DNA of 19,886 nucleotides from Chitinophagaceae bacterium UBA1946. Its GTDB lineage: Bacteria; Bacteroidota; Bacteroidia; Chitinophagales; Chitinophagaceae. The position numbers and the translations under genes are program-made. The stretch lies in contig DDEU01000037.1 of assembly GCA_002336815.1 (NCBI GenBank), forward strand, positions 1 through 19,886, given 5' to 3'. Of the stretch, positions 1 through 8,171 are shown piece after piece; the first letter of the stretch is position 1; every line of letters starts with the position of its first letter. Under the pieces are notes generated by a model, which did no database searches, was not told the DNA's origin, and worked only from the letters and a program-made list of their open reading frames with translations.

Positions 1-289
1 CTGTGCTTTAGGTGCCAAAGAAATGAGACCTCATATTGAAGAGCTCTCCCAGATTGCCAGTTGTTATGTTTCGGCGTACCCCAATGCAGGTTTACCAAAT
101 GCCATGGGCGAATATGATGAACATCCCGAAGATACCGCTCATTACCTGGAAGAATGGGCCAAAGAAGGGTTTGTGAATATTGTGGGAGGTTGTTGTGGTA
201 CTACTCCGGACCATATCAGACATATTGCAGAGCATGTTAAAAAACTTAACCCAAGACAACTACCTGTTGTTGAAAATGAATTAGCATGA
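1..289 (+). CDS. Homocysteine S-methyltransferase half of split methionine synthase (3' end only)
   Basis: Only the last 95 codons are present; the reading frame is open from base 2 and the gene starts left of the window. The product is the homocysteine-binding module of cobalamin-dependent methionine synthase, which activates homocysteine thiolate on zinc for methylation to methionine in the cytosol. The window opens in CALGAKEM, corresponding to the conserved NCALG motif whose Cys is the first zinc ligand, and later shows VGGCCGTTPDHI, whose adjacent Cys pair supplies the other two ligands. It ends with TGA at 287-289 soon after this motif, where the homocysteine domain of the single-chain E. 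coli MetH would continue into the folate domain. The folate, cobalamin and AdoMet modules lie in the next gene, so this is one half of a split enzyme rather than a truncated gene. Any cobalamin riboswitch would be upstream, outside the window. Confidence 0.93.
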   Translation, partial: CALGAKEMRPHIEELSQIASCYVSAYPNAGLPNAMGEYDEHPEDTAHYLEEWAKEGFVNIVGGCCGTTPDHIRHIAEHVKKLNPRQLPVVENELA

Positions 290-384
290 CAACTGCACAA
301 CTGTTATTAATACTTTCCATCCTTATACTTGTTGTAAATAACTTTTCATTTATCAAAAAGTTATTTCTAAAAAAGAATTCATAA
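286..384 (+). CDS. Possible 32-residue single-pass membrane microprotein between the metH halves
   Basis: A small open frame starts with an ATG overlapping the stop of the upstream half gene (ATGA, 286-289) and ends with TAA at 382-384, directly abutting the ATG of metH at 385. The predicted peptide begins MTTAQLLLILSILILVV, a plausible single transmembrane helix, and ends in a basic tail containing FIKKLFLKKNS. The 4-bp overlap and zero-base junction would fit translational coupling through the whole operon. Against it: the stretch is very AT-rich, so a hydrophobic 32-codon frame can arise by chance, there is no recognised family, and an 11-bp inverted repeat lies inside it. It is equally possible that this is a simple untranslated spacer or a leader that keeps ribosomes moving into metH. 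Confidence 0.3.
   Translation: MTTAQLLLILSILILVVNNFSFIKKLFLKKNS
336..366. repeat. 11-bp perfect inverted repeat in front of metH
   Basis: AAATAACTTTT at 336-346 is exactly complementary to AAAAGTTATTT at 356-366, with a 9-nt loop. The 3' arm ends 18 nt before the metH ATG. The stem has only two G-C pairs and is not followed by a clean T-run, so it is a poor intrinsic terminator. It could be an operator, an mRNA hairpin controlling metH translation, or a chance feature of AT-rich DNA. Confidence 0.5.
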
Positions 385-3105
385 ATGCAAGATACCGTTT
401 TCATCAAACCTTACTTAAGGTTAGCCGGACTAGAACCATTGGTCATAAGACCTGAAACTAATTTTGTAAACGTTGGAGAACGGACCAATGTTACCGGCTC
501 CAAAAAATTTGCCCGGCTTATTAAGGAAAATAAATACGAAGAAGCACTGAGTGTAGCCCGGCAACAGGTAGAGAATGGCGCACAGGTATTGGACGTAAAT
601 ATGGATGATGCCCTGTTAGATGGTGTACTGGCCATGACCACTTTCCTGAATCTTGTGCAGAGTGAGCCGGATATTGCAAAGATTCCCATCATGATTGACA
701 GCTCCAAGTTTGAAATTATTGAGGCAGGGTTGAAATGTGTGCAGGGAAAGTGTATTGTAAACTCCATCTCGATGAAAGAAGGAGAAGCAAAATTTATTGA
801 ACAGGCAATAATCTGCAAGATGTTTGGTGCCGCTGTGATCGTAATGGCATTTGACGAAAAGGGCCAGGCAGATACCAAAGACAGGAAGGTGGAGATTTGT
901 CACCGGGCATATAAGATCTTAACAGAGCAGGTTGGTTTTGATCCACAGGATATCATTTTTGATCCAAACATTTTTGCCATCGCCACCGGCTTGGAAGAAC
1001 ACAACAATTATGGTGTTGATTTTATTGAAGCTACCAAAGAGATCAAACAATTAATGCCATTGACCAAGATCAGTGGTGGTGTAAGTAATTTGTCTTTTTC
1101 ATTCCGTGGCAACGAACATGTGAGGGAAGCCATGCACTCGGTATTCCTGTACTATGCCATCAAAGCCGGTATGGACATGGGTATTGTGAACGCAGGCCAG
1201 TTGGTAGTGTATGATGAGATAGAACCGCAGTTGAAGAAATTGTGTGAAGATGTGATCCTCAACCGCAACAACGACAACAATGAAGCAACCGAAAAACTGA
1301 TCGCTTTTGCAGAAACAGTAAAGGGAGATGGCAAGGTAACGGTGAAGGATGAAGCATGGAGAAATGCAACAGTGGAAGAAAGATTGAAACATTCCCTGGT
1401 AAACGGCATCACTGATTATATTGATGCAGATACAGAAGAAGCCAGACAAAAATATCCCAAGCCCCTTGATGTGATCGAAGGTCCGCTGATGGCAGGGATG
1501 GATGTTGTAGGCGACTTGTTTGGCAGTGGCAAAATGTTCCTGCCACAGGTAGTAAAAAGCGCCCGGGTGATGAAGAAATCGGTAGCCGTATTAACGCCCT
1601 ACATCGAGCAGGAAAAAGAAGACAGGAAACAGGCACACCTGGCAGCCGGAACGGTAAACGAAGAATCCGCAGGCGCAGCAAAAATTTTACTGGCAACCGT
1701 AAAAGGTGATGTGCATGATATCGGTAAAAACATTGTAGGCGTTGTGTTGGGTTGTAATGGTTACGATATCAAAGACCTGGGTGTGATGGTGCCTACTGAT
1801 AAAATACTGGATGAGGCAGAAAAGTTTGGCGCAGACATTATCGGCCTCAGCGGTTTGATCACGCCATCACTGGATGAAATGGTGCATGTGGCGCATGAAA
1901 TGAAAAGGCGTGGTATGAAGCAACCGCTACTGATCGGCGGTGCCACCACTTCAAGAATGCACACAGCAGTAAAGATCGCACCGCAGTATGGCAATGGCGT
2001 AGTGCATGTTCTCGACGCTTCGAGGAGTGTAACTGTTGCTGGTAACCTGCTCAATAAAGAACAGAAAGAAGATTTTCTTTCAGGTGTGAATACAGAGTAC
2101 TTAAAATTGAAAGAAGATTTCGACAATAAAAAAACAGTGAAACAGTTTTTGCCTTTTGAACAAGCACAAAAGAATGCTGCAAAAATTGACTGGTCTTCCT
2201 ACAAACCCGTTGCTCCAACTTTTACGGGTACCAAACAGTTTGATAACTATGACCTGGGTGAGCTAAGAAAATACATCGACTGGCAGCCATTCTTCATCGC
2301 CTGGGAATTACACGGTAAATTTCCACAAATACTCAGCGATGAAAAAGTGGGTACAGAAGCTACCAAATTATACAATGATGCCAATGCACTACTCGATACC
2401 ATCATTGCCGAAAAATGGCTGACCGCAAAAGGTACGGTTGGTTTTTGGCCTGCTGTTAAAACAGGCGCTGATACCATTGAAGTAACAAATGGCACTGGTA
2501 CAGTTCAACTGGAATCGCTGCGGCAGCAGATCAAAAAAGCGGATGGGCAACCCAATTTATCCTTGTCTGATTTCATTGCACCCAAAGAGGCAAACCTGCA
2601 GGATCATATCGGGGCGTTCTCTGTTACCATCAAAGGAATTGAAGAACACATCAAGCGTTTTGAAGCACAGCATGACGATTACAACAAGATCACGCTGCAG
2701 GCCCTGGCCGACCGGTTGGCTGAAGCATTTGCAGAATGCCTTCATGAAAAAGCAAGAAAGGAATTGTGGGGCTATGAAAAAGAGGAGCAGCTTAGCAACG
2801 AACAACTGATCAAAGAAGAATACAATGGCATCCGCCCGGCACCTGGTTATCCCGCCTGTCCTGATCATACAGAAAAATACAAACTGTTCGATCTGCTGGG
2901 TGGCGAAGCGGCAACCGGTATTCATCTTACAGAATCATTGGCCATGTACCCGGCATCTTCTGTATGCGGCTGGTATTTTGCCAACCCGGAAAGTAAATAT
3001 TTTGGTGTGGGCAAGATCAATGAAGACCAGTTGAAAGACTATGCAACACGAAAAGGCATGAGTATGGATGATGCAACAAGATGGTTGAGGCCGGTATTGG
3101 AATAA
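385..3105 (+). CDS. metH: Methionine synthase, folate/cobalamin/AdoMet-binding half
   Basis: This 906-residue cytosolic protein transfers a methyl group from methyltetrahydrofolate to cob(I)alamin and on to homocysteine. Domains in order: pterin-binding (about 25-290, with VGERTNVTGS at 29-38 and DVNMDD at 70-75), cobalamin cap (about 361-410), cobalamin Rossmann domain (about 433-560) with KGDVHDIG, whose His444 is the expected lower axial cobalt ligand, and AdoMet reactivation domain (about 575-906) with RPAPGYPACPD at 817-827. The homocysteine module is missing because it is the preceding gene; the two together would approach the roughly 1,230 residues of E. coli MetH. An in-frame TAA at 382-384 fixes ATG 385 as the earliest start. 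The gene converges on the next one with only 2 bp between stops. Methionine synthase identity is certain; functioning as a complex with the upstream half is inferred. Confidence 0.97.
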   Translation: MQDTVFIKPYLRLAGLEPLVIRPETNFVNVGERTNVTGSKKFARLIKENKYEEALSVARQQVENGAQVLDVNMDDALLDGVLAMTTFLNLVQSEPDIAKIPIMIDSSKFEIIEAGLKCVQGKCIVNSISMKEGEAKFIEQAIICKMFGAAVIVMAFDEKGQADTKDRKVEICHRAYKILTEQVGFDPQDIIFDPNIFAIATGLEEHNNYGVDFIEATKEIKQLMPLTKISGGVSNLSFSFRGNEHVREAMHSVFLYYAIKAGMDMGIVNAGQLVVYDEIEPQLKKLCEDVILNRNNDNNEATEKLIAFAETVKGDGKVTVKDEAWRNATVEERLKHSLVNGITDYIDADTEEARQKYPKPLDVIEGPLMAGMDVVGDLFGSGKMFLPQVVKSARVMKKSVAVLTPYIEQEKEDRKQAHLAAGTVNEESAGAAKILLATVKGDVHDIGKNIVGVVLGCNGYDIKDLGVMVPTDKILDEAEKFGADIIGLSGLITPSLDEMVHVAHEMKRRGMKQPLLIGGATTSRMHTAVKIAPQYGNGVVHVLDASRSVTVAGNLLNKEQKEDFLSGVNTEYLKLKEDFDNKKTVKQFLPFEQAQKNAAKIDWSSYKPVAPTFTGTKQFDNYDLGELRKYIDWQPFFIAWELHGKFPQILSDEKVGTEATKLYNDANALLDTIIAEKWLTAKGTVGFWPAVKTGADTIEVTNGTGTVQLESLRQQIKKADGQPNLSLSDFIAPKEANLQDHIGAFSVTIKGIEEHIKRFEAQHDDYNKITLQALADRLAEAFAECLHEKARKELWGYEKEEQLSNEQLIKEEYNGIRPAPGYPACPDHTEKYKLFDLLGGEAATGIHLTESLAMYPASSVCGWYFANPESKYFGVGKINEDQLKDYATRKGMSMDDATRWLRPVLE

Positions 3106-3107
3106 GT

Positions 3108-3554
3108 TTATTTTCCAATCTGGTCTTTCATTTCCTGTGCTTCTTTGGCATCACTCATCCCTTTAATGAGGTAAACAATGATGGCGATCTTAAAGATGAC
3201 ACCCTTCCAGAGCGTACTAACGTCCAGCACAGCATTGAGGGCTATAAAAATACCATACAATAACAGCGCACCAACAATGGCGTAATAAGGTTTCTTTTTG
3301 GTCCATAGGCCCAGTATGATAAACCCGGCGATAAAAGAACCCCAAAGCAATAAATCTAACCACAGGTATTCATACGAACCTGGTAAGGTGGCCACCAGGA
3401 AAATCACATTGAGCATTAAAAAAATGGCTACTGCGTAAATGGCATTCCTGGCCTGGCGGATATGTTTGTCATACCCCTGCGATATAAAATCATCTTCAGT
3501 AAATATAGTATCAGTATTGTTTTCGCTGGTAATTCCCTGTTGATTACTTTCCAT
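3108..3554 (-). CDS. Small four-helix membrane protein of unknown function
   Basis: Not recognised as a named family. The 148-residue product has a polar N-terminal segment of about 35 residues, then four hydrophobic stretches: around AIYAVAIFLMLNVIFLVA, YLWLDLLLWGSFIAGFIILG, YYAIVGALLLYGIFIALNAV and IFKIAIIVYLIKGM, and a charged C-terminal tail (DAKEAQEMKDQIGK). It should sit in the inner membrane. I chose ATG 3554 (MESNQQG...); an in-frame TTG at 3587 would add 11 residues, but TTG starts are unlikely and the extra residues look like leader sequence. It lies 65 bp downstream of the serine hydrolase on the same strand and may be co-transcribed. Its stop lies 2 bp from the metH stop on the other strand, and no terminator separates the two, so antisense overlap of transcripts is expected. 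Confidence 0.75.
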   Translation of the reverse strand: MESNQQGITSENNTDTIFTEDDFISQGYDKHIRQARNAIYAVAIFLMLNVIFLVATLPGSYEYLWLDLLLWGSFIAGFIILGLWTKKKPYYAIVGALLLYGIFIALNAVLDVSTLWKGVIFKIAIIVYLIKGMSDAKEAQEMKDQIGK

Positions 3555-3619
3555 GCAAGCATTGATTTTAAGTGTTAAAAAAAGCAATATAAAAAAGGCT
3601 GTTCAATATTTCTTATGGA

Positions 3620-4840
3620 TTAAAATTCCTTTTCCACTTGTTCAATAAATCGTTTCAAATAAAATATCGGATGTGTCCAGTTATGCCCCAGCCTTACGAT
3701 CACTAAATTTTTATCCGGACTTACATAAATAAACTGGCCCAGCAATCCTTCCGCAAAATAACGATTGGCCGTTTCTTTTGAATAAAATTTCTGTACACCC
3801 TGTGCTGTGGTATACGCCGCCATTGGTTTTTCGGGATGCTTACTTTTGTATGTACCTGCACTGGCTGAATCAGTAAAATACATGTAGTCGTCTGTTCCCC
3901 ACCACTGGTTACGGTAACCCCCATACGCATTCATAGAATCTTTACTTACAGATGCATCTACCCAATGCCGGCTGATCAACTGTTTTCCATTCCATTCTCC
4001 TTTTTTTAAAAACAGGCTGCCCAGTTTGGCAAAATCACGGGCCGTTGCATTCAATGCGCCATAGGTGATGGGCAATTGTTTTTTATCTGTATTCCAGGTG
4101 GCATGGGTTTCCATTCCCAATGGTTGCCATAATTTTTCCTGTAAGTATTCGGTAAGCGGTTTTCCAGTTGCCCTGCTTACAATGATGCCGAGCAGCATGG
4201 TATTAATGCTTTTGTATTCACGGTCTTCCTGCGGTGTAGTGGCAATTTTGATTTTTTTAATGTATTTCATCATGTTAGGACGAAAACCCATCTTGATGGC
4301 ATCGTCTTTTAAACTGTAACTGCCCTCGCTCCATTGTATGCCGCTTCGCATGTCGAGCAGCTGTTGTATAAGGATGTTGTTAAAACGTTCGTCATTCTTT
4401 GCCAGCTCAGGAATGTAATTAGTGATAGGCTCATACAGTGATTTGATCTTGCCTTCTTCAAATGCAATGCCCACCAATGTTGAAACAAATGATTTTGCTA
4501 CAGAAAATGATGGCAACAGGGTTTGCCTGTTATATTGATCAAAATATTTTTCGTACACAACAGAATCATTTTTGATCACGAGGAATGCGGCCGTATAAGT
4601 GTTTTGTAAATTGCTGTCAAGCCAGGTATGAACGGCGCCATAAGTGTTGGATCTGTCTTTTGCATATTCGAAAGGTTGTGCAGCAGCTTCAATATTCAAT
4701 GAAGGAAGTTTTTCATGATCCATCAATTCCAGCTTGCGGAATTTATATGCACGGATAGCATAGCAGGAAGAAAAAAGCATCGCAGTGACAACGATAAAAA
4801 ATAAATGGAGGGTAGTTGGTTTAAATAAATAAACTTTCAT
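3620..4840 (-). CDS. Lipoprotein serine hydrolase, beta-lactamase/PBP fold
   Basis: A 406-residue secreted hydrolase of the class C beta-lactamase-related family (pfam Beta-lactamase). The N-terminus is a lipoprotein signal, with basic start, hydrophobic core and lipobox LFSSC giving Cys26 as the lipidation site, so it should be anchored in the membrane facing the periplasm or cell surface. The catalytic SxxK motif is SVAK at 113-116, with Ser113 as nucleophile and Lys116 as base. The second motif appears to be YKS at 209-211, a YxS variant of the usual YxN. GLLGQFIYVSPD and IVRLGHNW near the C-terminus match the end of the fold; I cannot place a clear KTG box. Members include esterases, D-aminopeptidases and peptidases, so the substrate cannot be called and beta-lactam resistance should not be assumed. 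It is divergent from xth across 57 bp. Confidence 0.88.
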   Translation of the reverse strand: MKVYLFKPTTLHLFFIVVTAMLFSSCYAIRAYKFRKLELMDHEKLPSLNIEAAAQPFEYAKDRSNTYGAVHTWLDSNLQNTYTAAFLVIKNDSVVYEKYFDQYNRQTLLPSFSVAKSFVSTLVGIAFEEGKIKSLYEPITNYIPELAKNDERFNNILIQQLLDMRSGIQWSEGSYSLKDDAIKMGFRPNMMKYIKKIKIATTPQEDREYKSINTMLLGIIVSRATGKPLTEYLQEKLWQPLGMETHATWNTDKKQLPITYGALNATARDFAKLGSLFLKKGEWNGKQLISRHWVDASVSKDSMNAYGGYRNQWWGTDDYMYFTDSASAGTYKSKHPEKPMAAYTTAQGVQKFYSKETANRYFAEGLLGQFIYVSPDKNLVIVRLGHNWTHPIFYLKRFIEQVEKEF

Positions 4841-4897
4841 CTTATTGGTTTTACATTTCCATGGTTATTTTTACAAGATAATAAACATACTATTCTT

Positions 4898-5665
4898 ATG
4901 CGTATCATTTCATATAACGTTAACGGTATCCGGGCTGCCTTTAAAAAAGGATTCATCGACTGGTTAAAAACGGAGCCGGCAGATATCATTTGCCTGCAGG
5001 AAACCAAGGCAACCAAAGATGATGTTGACTTTAAACAGCTGGAAGCACTTGGCTTTCACCACCACTGGTTCAGCGCACAAAAAAAAGGCTATAGTGGCGT
5101 AGCGGTTTTTTCGAAAGTAAAACCAGACAATGTTGTGCTCGGCAACGGCCACCAGGTAAGTGATGATGAAGGAAGGGTGATACAATTGGATTTTGGCGAC
5201 ATCCGGTTGATAAATGCCTACTTCCCAAGCGGTACAAGCGGCGATGAGCGGCAGCAATTCAAATACCGCTGGCTGGATGAATTTTATACCTATCTCAGCA
5301 ACTTAAAAAAGACTCATCCCAAACTGGTACTATGTGGCGATTACAATATTGCCCACAACGAAATTGATATCCATGATCCCAAAGGCAACAAAAACTCTTC
5401 CGGTTTTTTACCGGAAGAAAGAGCATGGATGACAAAGTTTTTGGCCAGTGGCTGGATCGATACCTTTCGTGTATTTCATCCTGAACCACACCGCTATAGT
5501 TGGTGGAGCCAGCGTTTCCCGAGTGTGCGGTTAAACAACAAAGGCTGGCGCATAGATTACATCACGGTTACCGAGCCATTGAAAAAGCAATTGAAAGCGG
5601 CTGATATTTATCCTGATATAAAACACAGCGATCACTGCCCGGTTTACCTGGAGATAGAAGCGTGA
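4898..5665 (+). CDS. xth: Exodeoxyribonuclease III / AP endonuclease
   Basis: This 255-residue protein of the exonuclease-endonuclease-phosphatase superfamily cuts abasic DNA 5' of the lesion and trims 3' ends in base excision repair. The ExoIII pattern is complete: SYNVNGIRA with Asn7, LQETKA with metal ligand Glu35, NAYFPSG with Tyr108, CGDYNIAHNEIDIHD with Asp148 and Asn150, WRIDYI with Asp220, and HSDHCP with Asp245-His246. Length matches bacterial ExoIII, and the SGFLPEERAW and YSWWS segments are typical. ATG 4898 begins directly with the first beta-strand, so no upstream start is needed. It shares a 57-bp divergent intergenic region with the serine hydrolase. The next gene, 82 bp downstream, may or may not be co-transcribed. 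Confidence 0.97.
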   Translation: MRIISYNVNGIRAAFKKGFIDWLKTEPADIICLQETKATKDDVDFKQLEALGFHHHWFSAQKKGYSGVAVFSKVKPDNVVLGNGHQVSDDEGRVIQLDFGDIRLINAYFPSGTSGDERQQFKYRWLDEFYTYLSNLKKTHPKLVLCGDYNIAHNEIDIHDPKGNKNSSGFLPEERAWMTKFLASGWIDTFRVFHPEPHRYSWWSQRFPSVRLNNKGWRIDYITVTEPLKKQLKAADIYPDIKHSDHCPVYLEIEA

Positions 5666-5747
5666 CAGGGCGTTCACAGATTTAACGCTTTATATATTTT
5701 CGTTCCACTGCTAAGCTGTAACTTGCTGCAACCCAAAACCACCAGCT

Positions 5748-8171
5748 ATGGAATTTTTGTTGCTGCTTGCTTTTATCATTGCAATCATTTTGCTGTTCAT
5801 CATACGCTCCAATCAAAAACAAGCTGAGCAACGCAGTGATGCTATTTTTAAATCGATCAAAAAAGACCTGCTGGAATTAAAAGAAGCTGTTGCAAAAGCG
5901 AAAGCAAAAGAAGACTTCGCCGGAAAAGGACCAGCACCTGCTCCCAAACCAACAGATGAAAATGTGGTACAGTGGAAACCATACGTACCACCGCCGGTTG
6001 TTGAAAAAATAATTGTTCCGGAAATTCAGCAGGAAGCTATCCATAAGTTTGAAAAAGAGGAGGAAGAAGATATTCCTGTGGTCACTCCTGCAAGGCCCGT
6101 TCCTGTTTTCGCACAACCGCCTGCTGAACCCGCTGAAAGCTGGTGGCAAAAATGGGTACGCAACAATCCTGACATGGAAAAATTTGTGGGCGAAAACCTC
6201 GCCAACAAGATCGGTATTGCGGTACTTGTACTCGGTATAGCTTTCTTTGTTAAATATGCCATTGATCAAAACTGGATCAAAGAAGGCGGCAGGGTTGCCA
6301 TTGGTATTGTTTGTGGCATCATACTCATCGGCATCGCACATTATTTACGCAATACTTACCGCTCCTTTAGTTCCGTGCTGGCGGGCGGCGGCATTGCAGT
6401 GTTTTATTTTACCATTGCTTTTGCGTTTCACGAGTACAATATGTTTGGGCAAACCAACGCATTCATCATCATGGTGGTGATCACGACATTTGCAGTTGCC
6501 ATCTCATTATTGTACAATAAACTGGAACTGGCAGTGATAGCCGTTGTTGGCGGATTTTTAGTGCCCTTCCTGGTAAGCAATGGCAGCGGAAATTATGTGG
6601 TATTGTTCAGCTATTTATTGATCCTGAATATTGGTATACTCAGTATTTCTTATTTTAAAAAATGGCCGCTGCTGCATGTGCTGTCTTTCTTTTTTACTTT
6701 ATTGATATACGGAGGATGGCTGATTCAGCAAATTGCTTTTGTAACTACGCAGCTGCCTTATAAGAATGCCCTGCTGTTTGCTGCAGCATTTTACCTGGTG
6801 TTTTTGGCCAGTACGCTCATTCACAATCTCCGTACGCAAAAGCCTTTCAAAGCTTTTGATTTTACGTTGATGATGATGATCACTTTTAGTTTTTATGCGG
6901 AAGGAATGGTCATCCTGGGAGAATGGAATGAAGGTGCCTACCAGGGCATTTTTACCATCGTAATGAGCGTGATCAACCTTTGCCTTGCCTGGTACCTGTA
7001 TGTAAGTCATAAGGGCGATAAAAACCTGTTGTACCTGCTGATTGGATTCACGCTTACATTTCTGTCATTGGCGGCGCCGGTGCAGTTGCATGGGCACAGC
7101 ATTACCATGTTCTGGGCCGCAGAGGCCGTATTGTTGTACTGGCTGCACCAGCGCAGCAGCATCAGTATCTTTAAATATTCATCTGCCATTATTTTATTGC
7201 TGATGGCTATCAGCCTGGGGATGGACTGGAGCATTGCCAATGAAAGAGGCAATAGTTGGCTGCCGCTGATCTTTAACAACTGGCAGGGCATTGTTACTAA
7301 CATCGTGGTGATCGTTGCACTGGCTGTGTATGCATTTTTACTGTTGAAGCCGGCAGCAGACAACGAATACATGCTGGGTACAAAAAATAAAACGGCAGGA
7401 CTTGCGGTGGGTGCGCTGGCTGTGATCATCCTTTATACAAGCTGCATTTTTGCGGTGAACCTGCATTTCCGGGTATTGCAAAGTTTTGACATTCCCAATG
7501 TTTATCACCAACTGGTTTCATATGTATTTATTGCGGCAACGGTACTCCTGCTTAAGCGGTACAAGGAGGTTCAAAATCCACTGGTGCCGGTGGTACTTAT
7601 TCTTGCCGGCTTTGCCATGTACCTGTTCAATTCAATGCCCGAAAGTAATTTGGTGAAAGGTGTAATTGAACACGGCTATGCTGCCAAACATTTATACATG
7701 CACTGGCTTTGCGCTATCGCCTTGTTATACCTGATGTACCAGCTTGTGTTGACTGTAAAGAACAACCAGCAAAAATTCGGAGCTGGTTTTACCTGGCTTA
7801 TCTGCATCCTGCTCTTGCTTTTCTTCAGCATTGAATGCCGCCATTTATATGTAACGCTGCTGGCAGATGAAAAAACAATGCTGCTGTACGGCGGCCAGTA
7901 CAATAAAGCGGGTCTTACCATTGTATGGGCGCTCTTTTCCTTCGCCATCATGTGGCTGGGTATGAAACACAAATACAAAACGCTGCGGATTGTTTCACTG
8001 AGTTTTTTTACAGCGGCATTGGTAAAATTATTTTTGTACGATATCAGCAATGTTTCTGCCGGCGGAAAGATCGCTGCCTTTATCATGCTGGGTGTATTAC
8101 TGCTGGTAATTTCTTTTATGTACCAACGCCTGAAAAAAATGCTGATCGACAATGAAGATAAAACTGTATAA
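5748..8171 (+). CDS. DUF2339 polytopic membrane protein
   Basis: An 807-residue integral membrane protein of the DUF2339 family, whose function is unknown. It starts with one hydrophobic helix (about residues 2-19), followed by a charged, coiled-coil-like segment (about 22-55) and a Pro/Glu-rich linker to about residue 130. Then comes the family signature region WWQKWVRNNPD...NKIGIAVLVLGIAFFVKYAI, after which closely spaced hydrophobic helices (well over a dozen by eye) run to the C-terminus. Its last 20 bp overlap the start of the DUF3999 gene, implying translational coupling. DUF2339 and DUF3999 genes also occur side by side in other Gram-negative bacteria, which suggests the two proteins work together in the envelope (from memory of the families). 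Upstream, TATATTTT at 5692-5699 resembles the -7 element with one mismatch, but no -33 element is evident. Confidence 0.88.
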   Translation: MEFLLLLAFIIAIILLFIIRSNQKQAEQRSDAIFKSIKKDLLELKEAVAKAKAKEDFAGKGPAPAPKPTDENVVQWKPYVPPPVVEKIIVPEIQQEAIHKFEKEEEEDIPVVTPARPVPVFAQPPAEPAESWWQKWVRNNPDMEKFVGENLANKIGIAVLVLGIAFFVKYAIDQNWIKEGGRVAIGIVCGIILIGIAHYLRNTYRSFSSVLAGGGIAVFYFTIAFAFHEYNMFGQTNAFIIMVVITTFAVAISLLYNKLELAVIAVVGGFLVPFLVSNGSGNYVVLFSYLLILNIGILSISYFKKWPLLHVLSFFFTLLIYGGWLIQQIAFVTTQLPYKNALLFAAAFYLVFLASTLIHNLRTQKPFKAFDFTLMMMITFSFYAEGMVILGEWNEGAYQGIFTIVMSVINLCLAWYLYVSHKGDKNLLYLLIGFTLTFLSLAAPVQLHGHSITMFWAAEAVLLYWLHQRSSISIFKYSSAIILLLMAISLGMDWSIANERGNSWLPLIFNNWQGIVTNIVVIVALAVYAFLLLKPAADNEYMLGTKNKTAGLAVGALAVIILYTSCIFAVNLHFRVLQSFDIPNVYHQLVSYVFIAATVLLLKRYKEVQNPLVPVVLILAGFAMYLFNSMPESNLVKGVIEHGYAAKHLYMHWLCAIALLYLMYQLVLTVKNNQQKFGAGFTWLICILLLLFFSIECRHLYVTLLADEKTMLLYGGQYNKAGLTIVWALFSFAIMWLGMKHKYKTLRIVSLSFFTAALVKLFLYDISNVSAGGKIAAFIMLGVLLLVISFMYQRLKKMLIDNEDKTV

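Noticed and set aside
287..385. Frameshift or premature stop breaking a single metH gene
   Set aside because: Both halves are intact at their natural domain boundary, with a 95-bp spacer and a fresh start codon; this is a split gene, not a pseudogene.
4841..4897. Consensus divergent promoters between the serine hydrolase and xth genes
   Set aside because: Promoters must lie near here, but neither strand shows a convincing TTTG plus TAnnTTTG pair, so I did not annotate them.
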